DNA from: Azolla caroliniana
Taxonomy: Eukaryota > Polypodiophyta
DNA length: 64,000 nt
Assembly: GCA_043228905.1 (NCBI GenBank)
Contig: JBHGNT010000012.1
Coordinates: 4,650,001 to 4,714,000 of the forward strand
Reading direction: 5' to 3'
Shown here: positions 43,827 through 54,972 of the stretch, one piece after another
Position numbering within the stretch: position 1 is the first letter of the stretch
Layout of the letters: every line of letters begins with the position of its first letter
Position numbers and translations under genes: made by a program
Notes under the pieces: model-generated
Database searches by the model: none
Told to the model about the DNA's origin: nothing
The model's input: the letters and a program-made list of their open reading frames with translations, nothing else

Positions 43827-46800
43827 ATGAGTACTCAAATGAGGAGCGCTCTCCCTAGCGAGAAGTTGGATCGAAACAACTTTGCATCTTGGGAGTACAA
43901 GATGCACCAATACCTTGTCGGTCAAGGATATTGGAGCTACATCAAAGGAGCACAAGAAAATCGACCCGACTCGAAAAACGCTGACTACTCAACATGGGAG
44001 CAAGCAGTAATCCAAGTGATGTATTGTTTGGCGACATGTGTTCATGACCACATGCTCGGCTACATTCGAGAAGCCGAGACGCCGAAGGAAGCATGGGAGA
44101 ATCTCAAGAAGATTTTTGCCGCTAACACAACGGCACGAAAGCTTCAACTCCACCAAGAGTTGAACAACATCTAACAAAGGGATATGTCCATCACAAGCTA
44201 CACCTTGAAGATCAAGGAGCTTTGTGATTCGCTTGGCTCAATAAGCGTCAATGTGGATGATGATGAGATGGTGCAAATATGCCTCGGTGGCCTTGCACCA
44301 CTGTTCGGCGCGATGAGGACTGTCGTACTAGCACGGGAGAATCCTCCCTCTTTCTTTGATCTTCAATCCATGTTGTTGGTCGAAGAAAACCATGTTCAAA
44401 CAAGGAACAACGCCTTGGAAGGCCACATGCTCTACACATTCGAATGGAGGAAGAGGACACGAACAAGCAAGAGGTCGATTTGGCCAAGGACGAGGCGGAC
44501 GAGGCCCGACTTACGAAAACAACTCGCAATTTCGGCAACAAGACGGAAGCCATCGAGGAACCTTCGGAAGAAGGTGGAGCTTCCATTCCGGTCCGAGCCA
44601 ACAAACCTCGATCGAATGCGGATATTGCGGCAAAATTGGCTACCACGAAGAAGAGTGCCGAAAGAAGAAGCACAAGTTTGCTTCCACAAGCCGACAACTC
44701 ACCAATTATGCCACCAACTCCGACTATGACGATCGTGATGGAATGTTCGTGATGAGACATAGAGCAAATTCTTTGTCGGCTTCTACTTCGAATAGTGCCT
44801 CTAGTTAGGAAGACGTATGGTTCGTCGACTCTGGTGCCTCGAACCATATGTCGTCTCATCAAGAATGGTTTCGAGAACTTCAAGAGCCGGACCGACCCGG
44901 TTATGTTGAAACCGGAGATGACACTACTCATTCGATTCAGCACATCGACAATGTTCCATTCGGCAAAGAAGGTAACCAAACTTATATTAAGAATGCCTTG
45001 CATGTACCAACCATTATGAAGAATTTGGTCTCTGTTGGCCAAATTGTTGAGCAAGGGATGCAAGTTCGATTTAATCAAGGCGATTGCTTTATCGAGAAAG
45101 AGGGTCGACTCATCGCTCACGAATGAAGAGAGGGCCGAATGTTCATTCTCGACTTGCACGAGATGAAATCGGCCATGTTTGCAAAAGGCACCAAAGCCAA
45201 CACTGACATAGAGTTGTGGCATAAGCGGATTGGCCACATCAACCTCCAAAAGCTCAAGGCAACGCAATCGAAAGGAGTCGTCATCGGATTCCCGACCTTC
45301 AAAGAGAAAGAGATTGAAGGCGTATGTGCAACATGCGAATTCGGCAAGCAACATTGGCACCCGTTTTCGAAGGAGAGGAATGTGAGCAAAGGCATACTCG
45401 ACGTAATTCATTCCGATGTATGGGGACCGGCCCAGACGGCTACATTCGGCGGATGTCGATACTACATGGCCTTCATCGTTGACTTCCCTAGGCACACATG
45501 GATCTACCCTATGCAGCAAAAGAGCGAAGTGTTCAGACACTTCCAAAAATTCAAGAGTGGAGTAAAAAAGGAAACAGGTCGACATGTACGATGTCTTCGG
45601 TTCGATGGAGGGAAAGAGTACTTCTTTGACGAATTTTTGGCTTTTCTTCGGAAAGAAGGATTTCGATGAAAGTTTTCGTGTCGACATACGCCACCACAGA
45701 ACGGAGTAGCCAAACAAAAGAATTGGGACATCCTCGAAGTAGCACATGCCATGCTTAACGAGAAGCACATGCTGAAATCGTATTGGACAGAAGCTGTCAA
45801 CACAGCCGTCAACCTGATGAACCAATGTACAACATCTAGCATGCATGAGGTTACCCTGCACGAGAAGTTATTCGGAAAGAAGCCGGATCTATCACATGTT
45901 CGGATATCAGCTCCATTGCATACATGCACATCCCCGACGAGAAGCAACAAAAGCTCGACCCGAAGTTGGAGAAATGTATCTTCGTAGGATACTCACTAGA
46001 CCAAAAGGGGTACAAGTGCTATAACCCCTCGACTCAAAAGGTTCGTGTGAGTCGAGATGTAGTCTTCGACGAATCGACATCATGGTACGAACCCGAGTGG
46101 ACTCCTCCCAAATCATTTCTAGTCAACTCGGAATCCGCCGAACAAGAGATAGAAATGGAGATCGACTCGAACACATGTTTGAAGAAATCCAATTACGACA
46201 AGGCTTAGTGGGCCACAAGAGCCCCCGAGCAACCAAAGCACATCTCGGCCTAGTCCGAAAATGGACAAAGGCAAGGCAAAAATGCCAGAATATGAAGGCG
46301 ATCACTTTGACGACAACAAATCGAATCACTCCCTCGATAGTGAGTTCGATGGCTTCGATGTACCTATCATGAGGACACCTGGCGTAAAGAAAGCCATTGC
46401 CACGGCAAACGAAAAACTCCATCGCTCCACCTGTGAGAATAATCATGTTAGTCGATTCGGCTACAACGATTATATGGAATACCACTATGACTTTATGATG
46501 AAGGTGACGACAGTTCGAGAATCAGAAATTTTTTCGGAAGTAGCCAAGGATCCACGATGGGTCGAAGCAGTGAACGAGGAGATGCGGGCACTATGCAAGA
46601 ACGAGACATGGAATCTTGTTCCCCACTCACCGCACAAGAAGGCAATCGGTTGCAGATGGATTTACAAGGTGAAGTATAAACCGCTACAAAGCTCGACTCA
46701 TAGCGAAAGGATACGCACAAACACATGGAGTCAACTATGAAGAGACCTTTGCCCCGGTGGCAACAATGACGATTGTGCGGACCGTAATTGCACTTGCAGC

Positions 46801-47105
46801 GGCGAAAGGGTGGCACCTCCATCAAATGCATGTAAAGAACGCCTTTCTTCAAGGCGAATTAGAAGAGGAGGTGTACATGGTACAACCACCCGGCTTCGAA
46901 TCGAACATCCATTCGAAAGCAGTCTGCCGATTGAAGAAGCCACTCTACGACCATAAGCAAGCACCGCGTGCTTCGCATTCGAAGATTACACAATATTTTC
47001 ATCGAATTGGCTTTTGAATGTCAAAATCTTACAACTCCCTCTACGTACGAAACGACTTTGAAATCCTGATTGTCATCATTCTATATGTGGATGATTTGGT
47101 CATTG
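43827..47105 (+). pseudogene. Copia-B2 gag-pol remnant, 5' part
   Basis: ATG at 43827 (MSTQMRSALPSEKLDRNNF). Gag stops at 44172 (TAA where CAA is expected, before QRDMS). A frameshift near 44440 precedes the knuckle CGYCGKIGYHEEEC. A stop lies just before EDVWFVDSGASNH (protease), another at 45124, integrase at 45139-45669 (LWHKRIGHINLQ, DVWGPA) and then a stop. RT residues reach LYVDDLVI at about 47080-47105, where LTR-X is inserted. At least seven stops or shifts; dead. Confidence 0.9.
47101..47105 (+). repeat. Target site duplication CATTG at the LTR-X insertion
   Basis: Found before the first LTR-X. Repeated as CATTG at 47609-47613 and as CATTA at 52703-52707. Confidence 0.85.
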
Positions 47106-47113
47106 TGTCAAGA

Positions 47114-47178
<65 letters not shown>

Positions 47179-47318
47179 ATAGTGCTAAGACAAAGAAAGA
47201 GAGAGAATTGAAAGGGAAATACTATATTGCAGAGTAAAACAGATTACAAGGAGTAGGCAACAGAGTGCTATAGAATGGCATTGAACCAATTTAGTTTAGG
47301 GATGATTGATAGATTCCT

Positions 47319-47326
47319 ATTTATAA
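47319..47326 (-). promoter_or_regulatory. Candidate TATA box of LTR-X
   Basis: TATAAATA on the minus strand, just downstream of the heat-shock-type cluster. The same place in the right LTR reads TATTTCTA on the plus strand, i.e. damaged. Confidence 0.5.
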
Positions 47327-47397
47327 GTAATATAGAGCACTCTAGAATATTCTAGGTCATCCTAGAATGTAGAGTAATCTAGAAGGTTTCTAGAGTA

Positions 47398-47410
47398 TTC
47401 TAGAAGGTTC
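47398..47410. promoter_or_regulatory. Heat-shock-element-like motif, left LTR-X
   Basis: TTCTAGAAGGTTC, a perfect nTTCnnGAAnnTTCn module. Further GAAnnTTC pairs lie at 47345-47352, 47433-47440 and nearby. Confidence 0.5.
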
Positions 47411-47527
47411 TAGTGTATAGAACACTCTAGAATATTCTAGGTCATTCTTGAATGTAGAGTAATATAGAATATTCCAATGATATTAGATTATATATTCTAA
47501 AAAATACATATAAGAATATTAATACAA

Positions 47528-47574
47528 TGGTTAAGGATTTGACATGCGTAGAACAAGGTTGTGGGTTCAAATCC
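47528..47574 (+). repeat. tRNA-like segment with Pol III boxes inside LTR-X
   Basis: A-box-like TGGTTAAGGAT (47528) and B box GGTTCAAATCC (47564-47574). The same in the right LTR (B box 52658-52668). May be an embedded SINE head. Confidence 0.4.
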
Positions 47575-47613
47575 TTTTGAGGTATGATGTGAGTGTCATC
47601 ATGATCCACATTG

Positions 47614-47650
47614 GAGGTGAGCATCTAGTTGACATTAACAAGGTCAAGTT
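47614..47650 (+). repeat. Duplicated copia-B2 fragment
   Basis: 37 bases of RT codons after YVDDLVI, following the left LTR-X and its CATTG. The same bases occur again at 52708-52744. At 47650/47651 they are joined directly to the truncated 3' end of gypsy-D. Confidence 0.9.
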
Positions 47651-50600
47651 GGCCCGGAATTTAACTTGCAATAAGGTTCCAAAAGGGATACATGAAACAT
47701 CGGATAAAGACGCATGTGCGGAGGGAGGCCAAGACGAAATGCAACATCACTTATCTTACTAGTGATCATGTAAGGGCCAAAACGTTGGTGATCCAATTTA
47801 TTGCAAGGCCTAGTGGTCTTGATGTTATGTTGGAGAAGCCATACATGATCCCCAATGCAGAACGTTTTGGAGGAGTATAGACGATGACAATCCACAAGCC
47901 TCTTGTGTGTAACTTGAGCATCATGCAAATTGTGGAGAATGCTAGAGTGAATTTCTTGGAGGCGACTAAGACGATCCTCAACGGCAGGGTTGGTAGGAAT
48001 GTCTGGATGCACATTCATCATCCATAGAGGATGATAACCCGTATTTGCAAAAAATGGGGAATATCCTATAGAAGAATGGGCTGAGTTGTTGTAGGCAAAT
48101 TCATCCAAGTGCAAAAAATCAACCCAGTCATCTTGTTGATAGTTGATGAAACAACAAAGATATTGCTCCAAAGTCTGGTTGGTACGCTCAGTGTGGCCAT
48201 TAGTCTCAGGATGATAGCCCAAAGAAAGCTTAACCGAAATGCGAAGAAGTTTGAACATGTGCTTCCAAAACTTTGAGATGAATTGTGGACCACGATCACT
48301 AATAATATCATTTGGCAAACCATGATGCCTAAATACCTCTCGCATAACGAGATCGACCACCTCTTGACTAGTAATAGACTTCGTACATGGCAAGAAATGT
48401 GCCACTTTGGTAAGTCAATCAACCATTGTGAGAATTGCATCAAAACCTTTTGAAACTGGGAGATCGGTAATGAAATCCAAGGATATAGACTTCCACGGAT
48501 TTTCCGAAATGGGAAGTGGTTATAGTAAGCCATAGGATCGGTGTCGAGGACTGTTTGATCGACAACACGTATCACAGTTGCGAACATACTCCTCAACAAA
48601 ATGACGAAGGTGAGGCCACCAATAGTGTCGGAAATTAATTCTAGAGTTTTGCGAACTCCAAAATGACCAACCATTGGTGAGTCATGGCAATGTTGTAAAA
48701 CTTGTAGTCGTGGGGGACCATCAGGAACATACAATAGGTTTTGTCGAAATAGAAAACCACCATGCCAATGGAATTGATGATAGTCATTACGAGGGCTTTT
48801 TGACTGTGAGCAGGAAGCATGATCCGGGACAATATGATCCAAAACATCCTTGGCGAATTCATTAGTGGCCATATGATCTCGAATGGAATCAAGAAGAGTG
48901 GAATCTTCAAGAGTTGTTATGGCATTAACTACCATTAATCGTAGGCGATTAGGACCCAAAATGATTTGTTTTTGATGCTTGAATGCAGGTTCCCCTGGAC
49001 GAAGTTCCATATAAGAGCGCCGAGAAAGAGCATTTTCTTTGCCTTGCTGCATCCTAGGGCGATATATGATGACAAAGTCGAAGTGAGTCAAAAATTGCGC
49101 CCATCGGGCTTGTCGCCGACTCAAGACTCGAGCATTTTGGAAATATGTTAGGTTCTTATGATCTTTGTAAACAATGATCTGTTGAGAAGAACCTTCTAGA
49201 AAATGTCACCATTGTTGAAAAGAATCCACAATTGCAAGAAGTTCTTTGTCATGGATCTCGTAGTTGATCTTTGCAGCTTCAAACTTTCGGGAATGAAAGG
49301 CGACAAGGTGTAGTTGTCCATCATTTCCAGTCTGTGACAGGATACTCCCTAGTGGAAAATCGGATGCATCGACTTCAAGGATGAAGCACTTTGTTGGGTC
49401 AACATGTGCTAAGATAGGTGTCGTTGTAAACGCTCGTTTTAAGCTCTCGAATGTCTTGGTTGCATCAGAACTCCATATAAATGACCGATTTTTGTGTGTG
49501 AGTTGAGTGAGTTGAAGCACGACCTTGGAATAATCTTTAATAAATTTTCGATAAAAATTTGCAAACCCGAGAAAGCATTGCACATCACGCATTGAAAGGG
49601 GCGTCTACCACTCTAAAATTGCTTGCACCTTCATGGGGTCCATAGCAATACCATCAAATGATACAACATACCCCAAAAATTCCACTTGATTTTGGCCGAA
49701 ACTACACTTTTCTAACTTTGCGTAGAGACCATATTCTCGGAGTCGACGTAGTACCTGACGAACATGTTCGTCATGCTCCTCTTGGGTCTTCGAGTAGATT
49801 AAAATATTATCTAGGTAAATTATAGTGAAGATATCAAGAAAATCTCAAAAAATTCATTCGCCATATGTAGGAAAACTGCAGGTGCATTCGTGAGACCGAA
49901 TGGCATCATAGTATACTCAAAATGTCCATAGTGAGTGTGAAAAGCAGTCTTCCGTTCATCCCTCGGACGAATCCAGACTAGATTATATGCATCGCGAAGG
50001 TCCAACTTCGTGAAATATTTTGCTCCACTGAGACATTCCAAAAGATTCGGGATTAACGGTAGAGCATATCTATTCCGGATAGTCACTTTGTTTAGCCCTT
50101 GATAATCCATGACCAACCGAAGAGTCCCATTCTTTTTCTTAACGAAGAAGATAGGTGCACCAACAGGGGATCTAGAATGCCGAATGAATCCGTTTGCCAG
50201 ATTCTCATCGATATATTCCCGCAAAGTCTCTAGCTCTATAGGGGAGAGATTATAAATTGGGCCCCATGGAGGTTCTTTCCCTGGTTGTAAGTCAATAGGG
50301 CAGTCGTATGGCCGATGCTCTGGAAATGTATTGGCCTTCACCTTATCAAAGACGTTGGAGAACTCTTCGTATTTCTCGAGTAGTTTAATGTCTGCTTCAT
50401 GTAAAGTGGATGATGGAGTTGCTACTATTACGAAGACGAACATTGGCCTCATTCCCCCCTTCCTCACGTAATTGTCATAGAGAGATGGTCGATAACTAAG
50501 GGGATCTAGTATCACATGTCAGAGATTTGAGGGATGCACGGTTTGTGCTTTTTTCCTGGGTCTCCTCAATTGTTCTTTTTATCCAATCAATCTTCGGGTT

Positions 50601-52137
50601 ATGGAGTTCAAACCAAGGGAGACCTAGAACTATTGGGTGTTCTGGACTGCGAATAATGTTGAAAGAGATTATGCTTGCCAAATCACCAAGAACTATCCGC
50701 ATTGGCTTAGACTCCTCGACTATATCTCCTGATGCTATGGGACGGCCATCAATGACTCCTACGACTATTGGGCTTGGGAGTTTATTCAAGAGGATCTTTT
50801 GTGACAATGCAAATTCATGATCCATGAAACAAGAGTTGGCTCCAGAATCTAGGAGGGCAGAGGCTAGGACTTGATGACATGTAGATGTGATAAGCTTGAC
50901 TTGTGCAGAAAAAACTCTACTCACTTGATTTGATGAAATGGAACGACGACTAGGGACTAACTCTACATAGTTAGGATGGTCCAACCAAATGGCTCCTATT
51001 TTGGCCGGACTTATTCGTTTAACACATCCTCTAATTGGCTCAAGACATCAAATATATTCTCATGGCATGGACTATGAGGCTTACTTATGTTATTAGAAGT
51101 AACAATGGAACTCAAAGTAGAGTTGTCATGTGCACTTACTTGGTATACTTGACGTCTAGGTTTATGTGGACAATTTACGGCTATATGTCCTGGACCGCCA
51201 CAATACAGGAATAAGTGATGCGCTCGACGTCGTTGTTTCTCAGCATCTGATAAAGGCCCACGACGTTGTGTTGACTCTATTTCCATCGGAGTTGGGTCAT
51301 CCCTTTGAATGGGTCGGGAAACTTGTGGAGGTGTTGCGACTACGGAAGTGTAAGTTTGTTCTGGTTGGCGGCATAACATTTGTTGGCGCTCAAAATGTCG
51401 CTCAAATAGGTGATTATCACATTGCACAACTTGACTAATGGCCTTTGTTAGTGACTTCGGATATTCAGGGAAGTAAGAAGAAGATCTTTGACATCATTAC
51501 ACAAACCTTGATGGAATTGATCCATTAAGGCCGCCTCATCCCAAGGGATATCGCATGCTAAGAGATGGAAATCAGCTGTGTAAGCCGACCCGGGATGATC
51601 TCCTTGTCAGAGCCTTCAAATCTTGTTTATCGCTATCCTAGTGCCATCGGTGTCTTCGGAACTAGCTTGAAACTCCTTAACAAATGCCTCGAAATCCTCC
51701 AACAAGGGTGATTCCTTCTCGAGAAGTGGTGCGAACCATGTTAATGTTGTACCGCATAGCAAAGTTACCACTAATCCCACATGAGCAACGTCAGTTGGAT
51801 ACAGATTGGGATGTAGCTGAATAACCAGATGAACTTGATTCAAAAAGCCTCGAAATAAAGACCTCGTACCATCAAACTTGGCAGGGAGGCTAATCTTTGG
51901 TTCTCTAGGGGAGTTTTGAGCCCCTGAAGCTTGTTCTCGTAATGATAATATAGTCGCCTCGAGTTAGTGAACCCGTTGTGATAACTCTTCATACTGTTAA
52001 GCTTTTTTGGTGCTCACTTGCTGTAGGTCCCCAAGTAGCCTTTGATTTTCATGCTCTAATGCCACAAATTTATTCGTGAGCATGTCGAGCTCAGAAAGAA
52101 CATGCATATACTCCTGTTTGCTCACAGACTCCATAAC
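47651..52137 (-). pseudogene. Gypsy-D gag-pol remnant
   Basis: Gag from 52137 (MESVSKQEYMHVL) with heptad-like Leu spacing, gag core 51616-51843, knuckle YCGGPGHIAVNC near 51190 (first Cys replaced by Phe). Protease 50496-50984 has LLDSGANSCFMDHEF and HPIVLGLPW. RT 49820-50515 is open through MPFGLTNAP; after a frameshift the catalytic motif reads YLDN instead of YLDD near 49810. RNase H 49206-49592 (LEVDASD), then stops. Integrase: GHFGVRKTLEL region near 48650, core and GPY/F module 47644-48405 (ISDRGPQF, HTERTNQTLEQY, FGPYMITS, FHVSLLEPY). C-terminus truncated before any chromodomain. Not functional. Confidence 0.88.
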
Positions 52138-52214
52138 TTACGAAGGGAGAGGAGAAGGAAGAAGAGAACTAGTTAGGGTTTGTGGAAGAGGAAGAAATGA
52201 AAATTGGTTTAAAC

Positions 52215-52217
52215 TGT

Positions 52218-52272
<55 letters not shown>

Positions 52273-52702
52273 ATTGCTAAGACAAAGAAAGAGAGAGAAT
52301 TGAAAGGGAAATACTATATTGCAAAGTAAAATGGATAACAAGGAGTACGCAACAAAGTGCTATAGAATGGCGTTGAACCAATTTAGTTTTGGGATGATTG
52401 ATAGATCCCTATTTCTAAGTAATATAGAGCACTCTAGAATATTCTAGGTCATCCTAGAATGTAGAGTAATCTAGAAGGTTTCTAGAGCATTCTAGAAGGT
52501 TCTAGTGTATAGAACACTCTAGAATATTCTAGGACATTCTTGAATGTAGAGTAATATAGAATATTCCTATGATATTAGATTATATATTCTAAAAACTATA
52601 CATATAAGAATATTAATACAATGGTTAAAGAATTGACATGCGTAGAACAAAATCGTGGGTTCAAATCCTTTTGAGGCATGATGTGAGTGTCATCATGATC
52701 CA
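52215..52702 (-). repeat. LTR-X, right copy (488 bp), 5' LTR of gypsy-D
   Basis: Same ends as 47106-47608; GA tract at 52220-52269. Flanked on the right by CATTA and then copia-B2 codons. Confidence 0.85.
52490..52502. promoter_or_regulatory. Heat-shock-element-like motif, right LTR-X
   Basis: TTCTAGAAGGTTC, identical to 47398-47410 though the surrounding LTRs have diverged. Confidence 0.5.
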
Positions 52703-52707
52703 CATTA
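52703..52707 (+). repeat. CATTA, target duplication (one change) right of gypsy-D
   Basis: Corresponds to CATTG at 47101-47105 and 47609-47613. Confidence 0.75.
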
Positions 52708-53650
52708 GAGGTGAGCATCTAGTTGACATTAACAAGGTCAAGTTCCTCCTCTTTAACAAATTCGAGATGACAGACATGAAGGAGCTCCATTACTTCCTTG
52801 GCATCAAGGTAATTCAGACTCCAGACGACATTATGATCTCTCAACAACACTACATCCTCAACTTGTTATACAAGTTCGGGATGACTGAGTGCAAATCTGT
52901 GGCAACCCCTCTCGATCGAAACTTCAGACTAGAGGTTGACTCTGGCACAGACGAGTGCGAGTGGACTCAGTATCGACAACTGATCAGGAGTCTCATCTAT
53001 CTCACGATCACTTGACCCGACCTCAGCTATCCGGTCGGTCTCCTTAGCCAATTCATGCATACTCCACAAGATATCCATTTGGATTGTGCTAAGTGAGGTT
53101 TACGATATGTGAGCGGCACAATGCATTGTGGTATTCTCTACGAATTGGCCACACCAATTCGTCTTGAAGGGTACACAGATGCTGACTGGGCCGGCTACAG
53201 AACCGATTGACGTTCGACCTCCGGATTTGTCTTCTCGCTTGGCAACGGAGCAATATCTTGGAGTAGTAAAAATCAGCTTACCGTCACACTTTTTAGCATG
53301 GAGGCCGAATACAGGGGCGCAAACGTGGCTGCATGTGAAGTTGTATAGCTCAAGAGGATTTTAAAGGATTTGGGCATTCCCATCAAGGATCTAGTTCCCC
53401 TCTACTGCGACAACATGAGCAATATCTATATGGCTTGGAACTTGGTGTTCCACACACGCATAAAGCATATCAAAGTGCACTATCACTTCATTCGAGAACG
53501 CGCTTAGGCCGGAGATGTCGACCATCAACACATCAACATGAATCTTCAGAAAACCGACATCTTCACCAAGGCCCTAGGAGTCGACAAGATTCGACAATTC
53601 ATGTCAGACCTTGGATTGACGACCCTGACTTGCTAAGCTTGAGGGGGAGT
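52708..53650 (+). pseudogene. Copia-B2 pol, 3' part (RT end and RNase H)
   Basis: Resumes with GEHLVDINKVKFLLFNKFEMTD and continues through HYFLGIKVIQTP. Stops follow at 53013 and in RNase H, of which ADWAGYR and HYHFIRER are still legible. Ends before GAGGGGGAGTA at about 53642. The Arg codon lost in copia-B1 (TGA) is intact here. Confidence 0.88.
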
Positions 53651-53780
53651 ACAAGAGAGAACCAGATACCGTTCGAATCGGGTACAAGCCGAAGTGGACA
53701 CCGGAGATCGTCCGAACCAGATACCAACCAAAGTGGACATCAACCAAAAGGAACCGACCTGATTTGAGCTTGAGGGGTCG
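53651..53780 (+). other. Copia-B2 non-coding 3' region
   Basis: Short repeats of CCGAACCAGATACCAACC type, then TTGAGGGG next to the LTR. Equivalent to 8780-9086 of copia-B1 but with a different, shorter repeat. Confidence 0.7.
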
Positions 53781-53954
53781 TGTTGAGAATCAAGCTCAAC
53801 CTAGTGCAACGTGTGAACACACCCTTTGAGAATCTATGATCACTCAAAGGTCAAGAGTCACACCACTACTCTCAACACATTAACTATGTGTCATAGAATC
53901 ATATTCTATGACACATAACTAATGAATTCCATATTCCTTATGACAATGAGTCTT
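53781..53954 (+). repeat. 3' LTR of copia-B2, truncated
   Basis: First 174 bases of the LTR (TGTTGAGAATCAAGCTC...GAGTCTT). The match to the 5' LTR ends abruptly at a copia-E junction. Confidence 0.88.
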
Positions 53955-54934
53955 ACACCAAGTCATCGAATGGGCAGGAATGCAGAATCGCAAGAATTAG
54001 CGAAGTAAAAATTAAACAGTCAAATGGCAACACAATTGTCCTACACCAAGTTCGGCATGTACCCGCACTGAAAAGCAGTTTGGTCTCCATCGACATGTTA
54101 GCCGAAGATGGGTACCGAATGACTCTCAGAGAGTCAACGTGGATGATCAGCCGTGGAAACCTGAAAATTGGAAATGGACACAAGTACAACAACTTGTATC
54201 CAATGATGGCAATCAATCCAAAAGGGGCCGTGAACGTAGCTGAAAGGACGGACCCGAACCTATGGCATGGTCAGCTAGGCCACATGTCTCAAGTCGGTCT
54301 AGATCGGTTGATGGTGATTGGCTATATCCCGAAACTCCCAGTAAAGACGGACTTCTGTGAGCATTGTTGCTATGGAAAACAGACCTGACGTCCGCAATCT
54401 CTCCATTAGGAAACAATACGACAACCCATAGAGCTCGTGCACACTGATATATGTGGGTTGATGTTTGAGAGATCACTAGGAGGCTCCTAGTACTTCATTA
54501 CATTTGTAGATGATTGTATACGCAAAGTCTAGGCCTATTTGATTAGTTTGAAAGACAAAGCACTCAAGGTCTTCACTCAGTGGATAACTAAAGTGGAGAA
54601 CCGGTCAAGATACAAAGTGAAGACACTCTGATCCAACAATGGAGGAGAATACACCTCCCAAGCCTTCAAACAATACCTGTCTGACAAAGGGATCCGACAT
54701 CAAAAGACCGTTCCATACACACCCATGCAAAATGGAGTGGCAGAACGGATCAACATAACTATCCAGGAGAGGGTGATGGCAATGCTCCAACAAGCTGAAC
54801 TGAAGCTGGAGTTTTGGGCCGAAGCATTGCAGACGACAGTATATCTGATTAATCTGTCGCCGTCAAAAGCAATCAGGCTCGATGCACCACATGCACTATG
54901 GTCAGGCAAACAACCAACCTACGATAGGCTCTGC
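53955..54934 (+). pseudogene. Copia-E fragment: protease end and integrase
   Basis: A different copia. In one frame from about 53959 to a TGA at 54386: late protease (VRHVPALKSSLVSI) and GAG-pre-integrase zinc finger (LWHGQLGHMS, CEHCCYGKQT). Then integrase with stops: ELVHTDICG, SNNGGEYTSQ, TPMQNGVAERIN, LWSGKQPTYDRL. Neither LTR, gag nor RT is present. Ends at about 54934 where PLE codons begin, so the PLE appears to be inserted in, or joined to, this fragment. Confidence 0.8.
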
Positions 54935-54966
54935 ATCCTTCAAGAACCCCAACATTTTGAGGATGT

Positions 54967-54972
54967 GTCATC
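54967..54972 (+). repeat. Target site duplication GTCATC, left
   Basis: Six bases repeated at 55421-55426 around the solo LTR. Confidence 0.88.

Larger units (their letters stand above)
47106..47608 (-). repeat. LTR-X, left copy (503 bp), behaves as a solo LTR
   Basis: TGTCAAGACA...ATGATCCA, flanked by CATTG on both sides within copia-B2 codons, so by itself it is a proper insertion. On the minus strand a cluster of GAAnnTTC heat-shock-type motifs (47340-47480) is followed by TATAAATA (47319-47326). A GA tract of about 60 bases lies at the end adjoining 47106. Confidence 0.85.
47651..52702 (-). mobile_element. Gypsy-D, 3'-truncated Ty3/gypsy element of Tf1/sushi style
   Basis: Minus strand. 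5' LTR is LTR-X 52215-52702, gag ATG 52137, pol to 47651. The expected chromodomain end, polypurine tract and own 3' LTR junction are missing; the sequence is joined instead to a copy of the flanking copia-B2. Residues such as PYDCPIDLQPG, YGHFEYTMMPFGLTNAP and TLEQYLCCFINYQQDDWVDF are in the style of fungal and animal chromoviruses. Confidence 0.85.
43223..53954 (+). mobile_element. Copia-B2, degenerate and interrupted
   Basis: Second copia-B copy. 5' LTR 43223-43671, gag-pol to 47105, interruption by LTR-X/gypsy-D (47106-52707), pol resumes 52708, then a 3' LTR truncated at about 53954 where an unrelated copia fragment starts. Multiple stops. Confidence 0.92.

Noticed and set aside
44248-45861. 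537-codon minus-strand ORF antisense to copia-B2
   Set aside because: Mirrors the gag-protease-integrase codons on the plus strand in another frame; no motif of its own.
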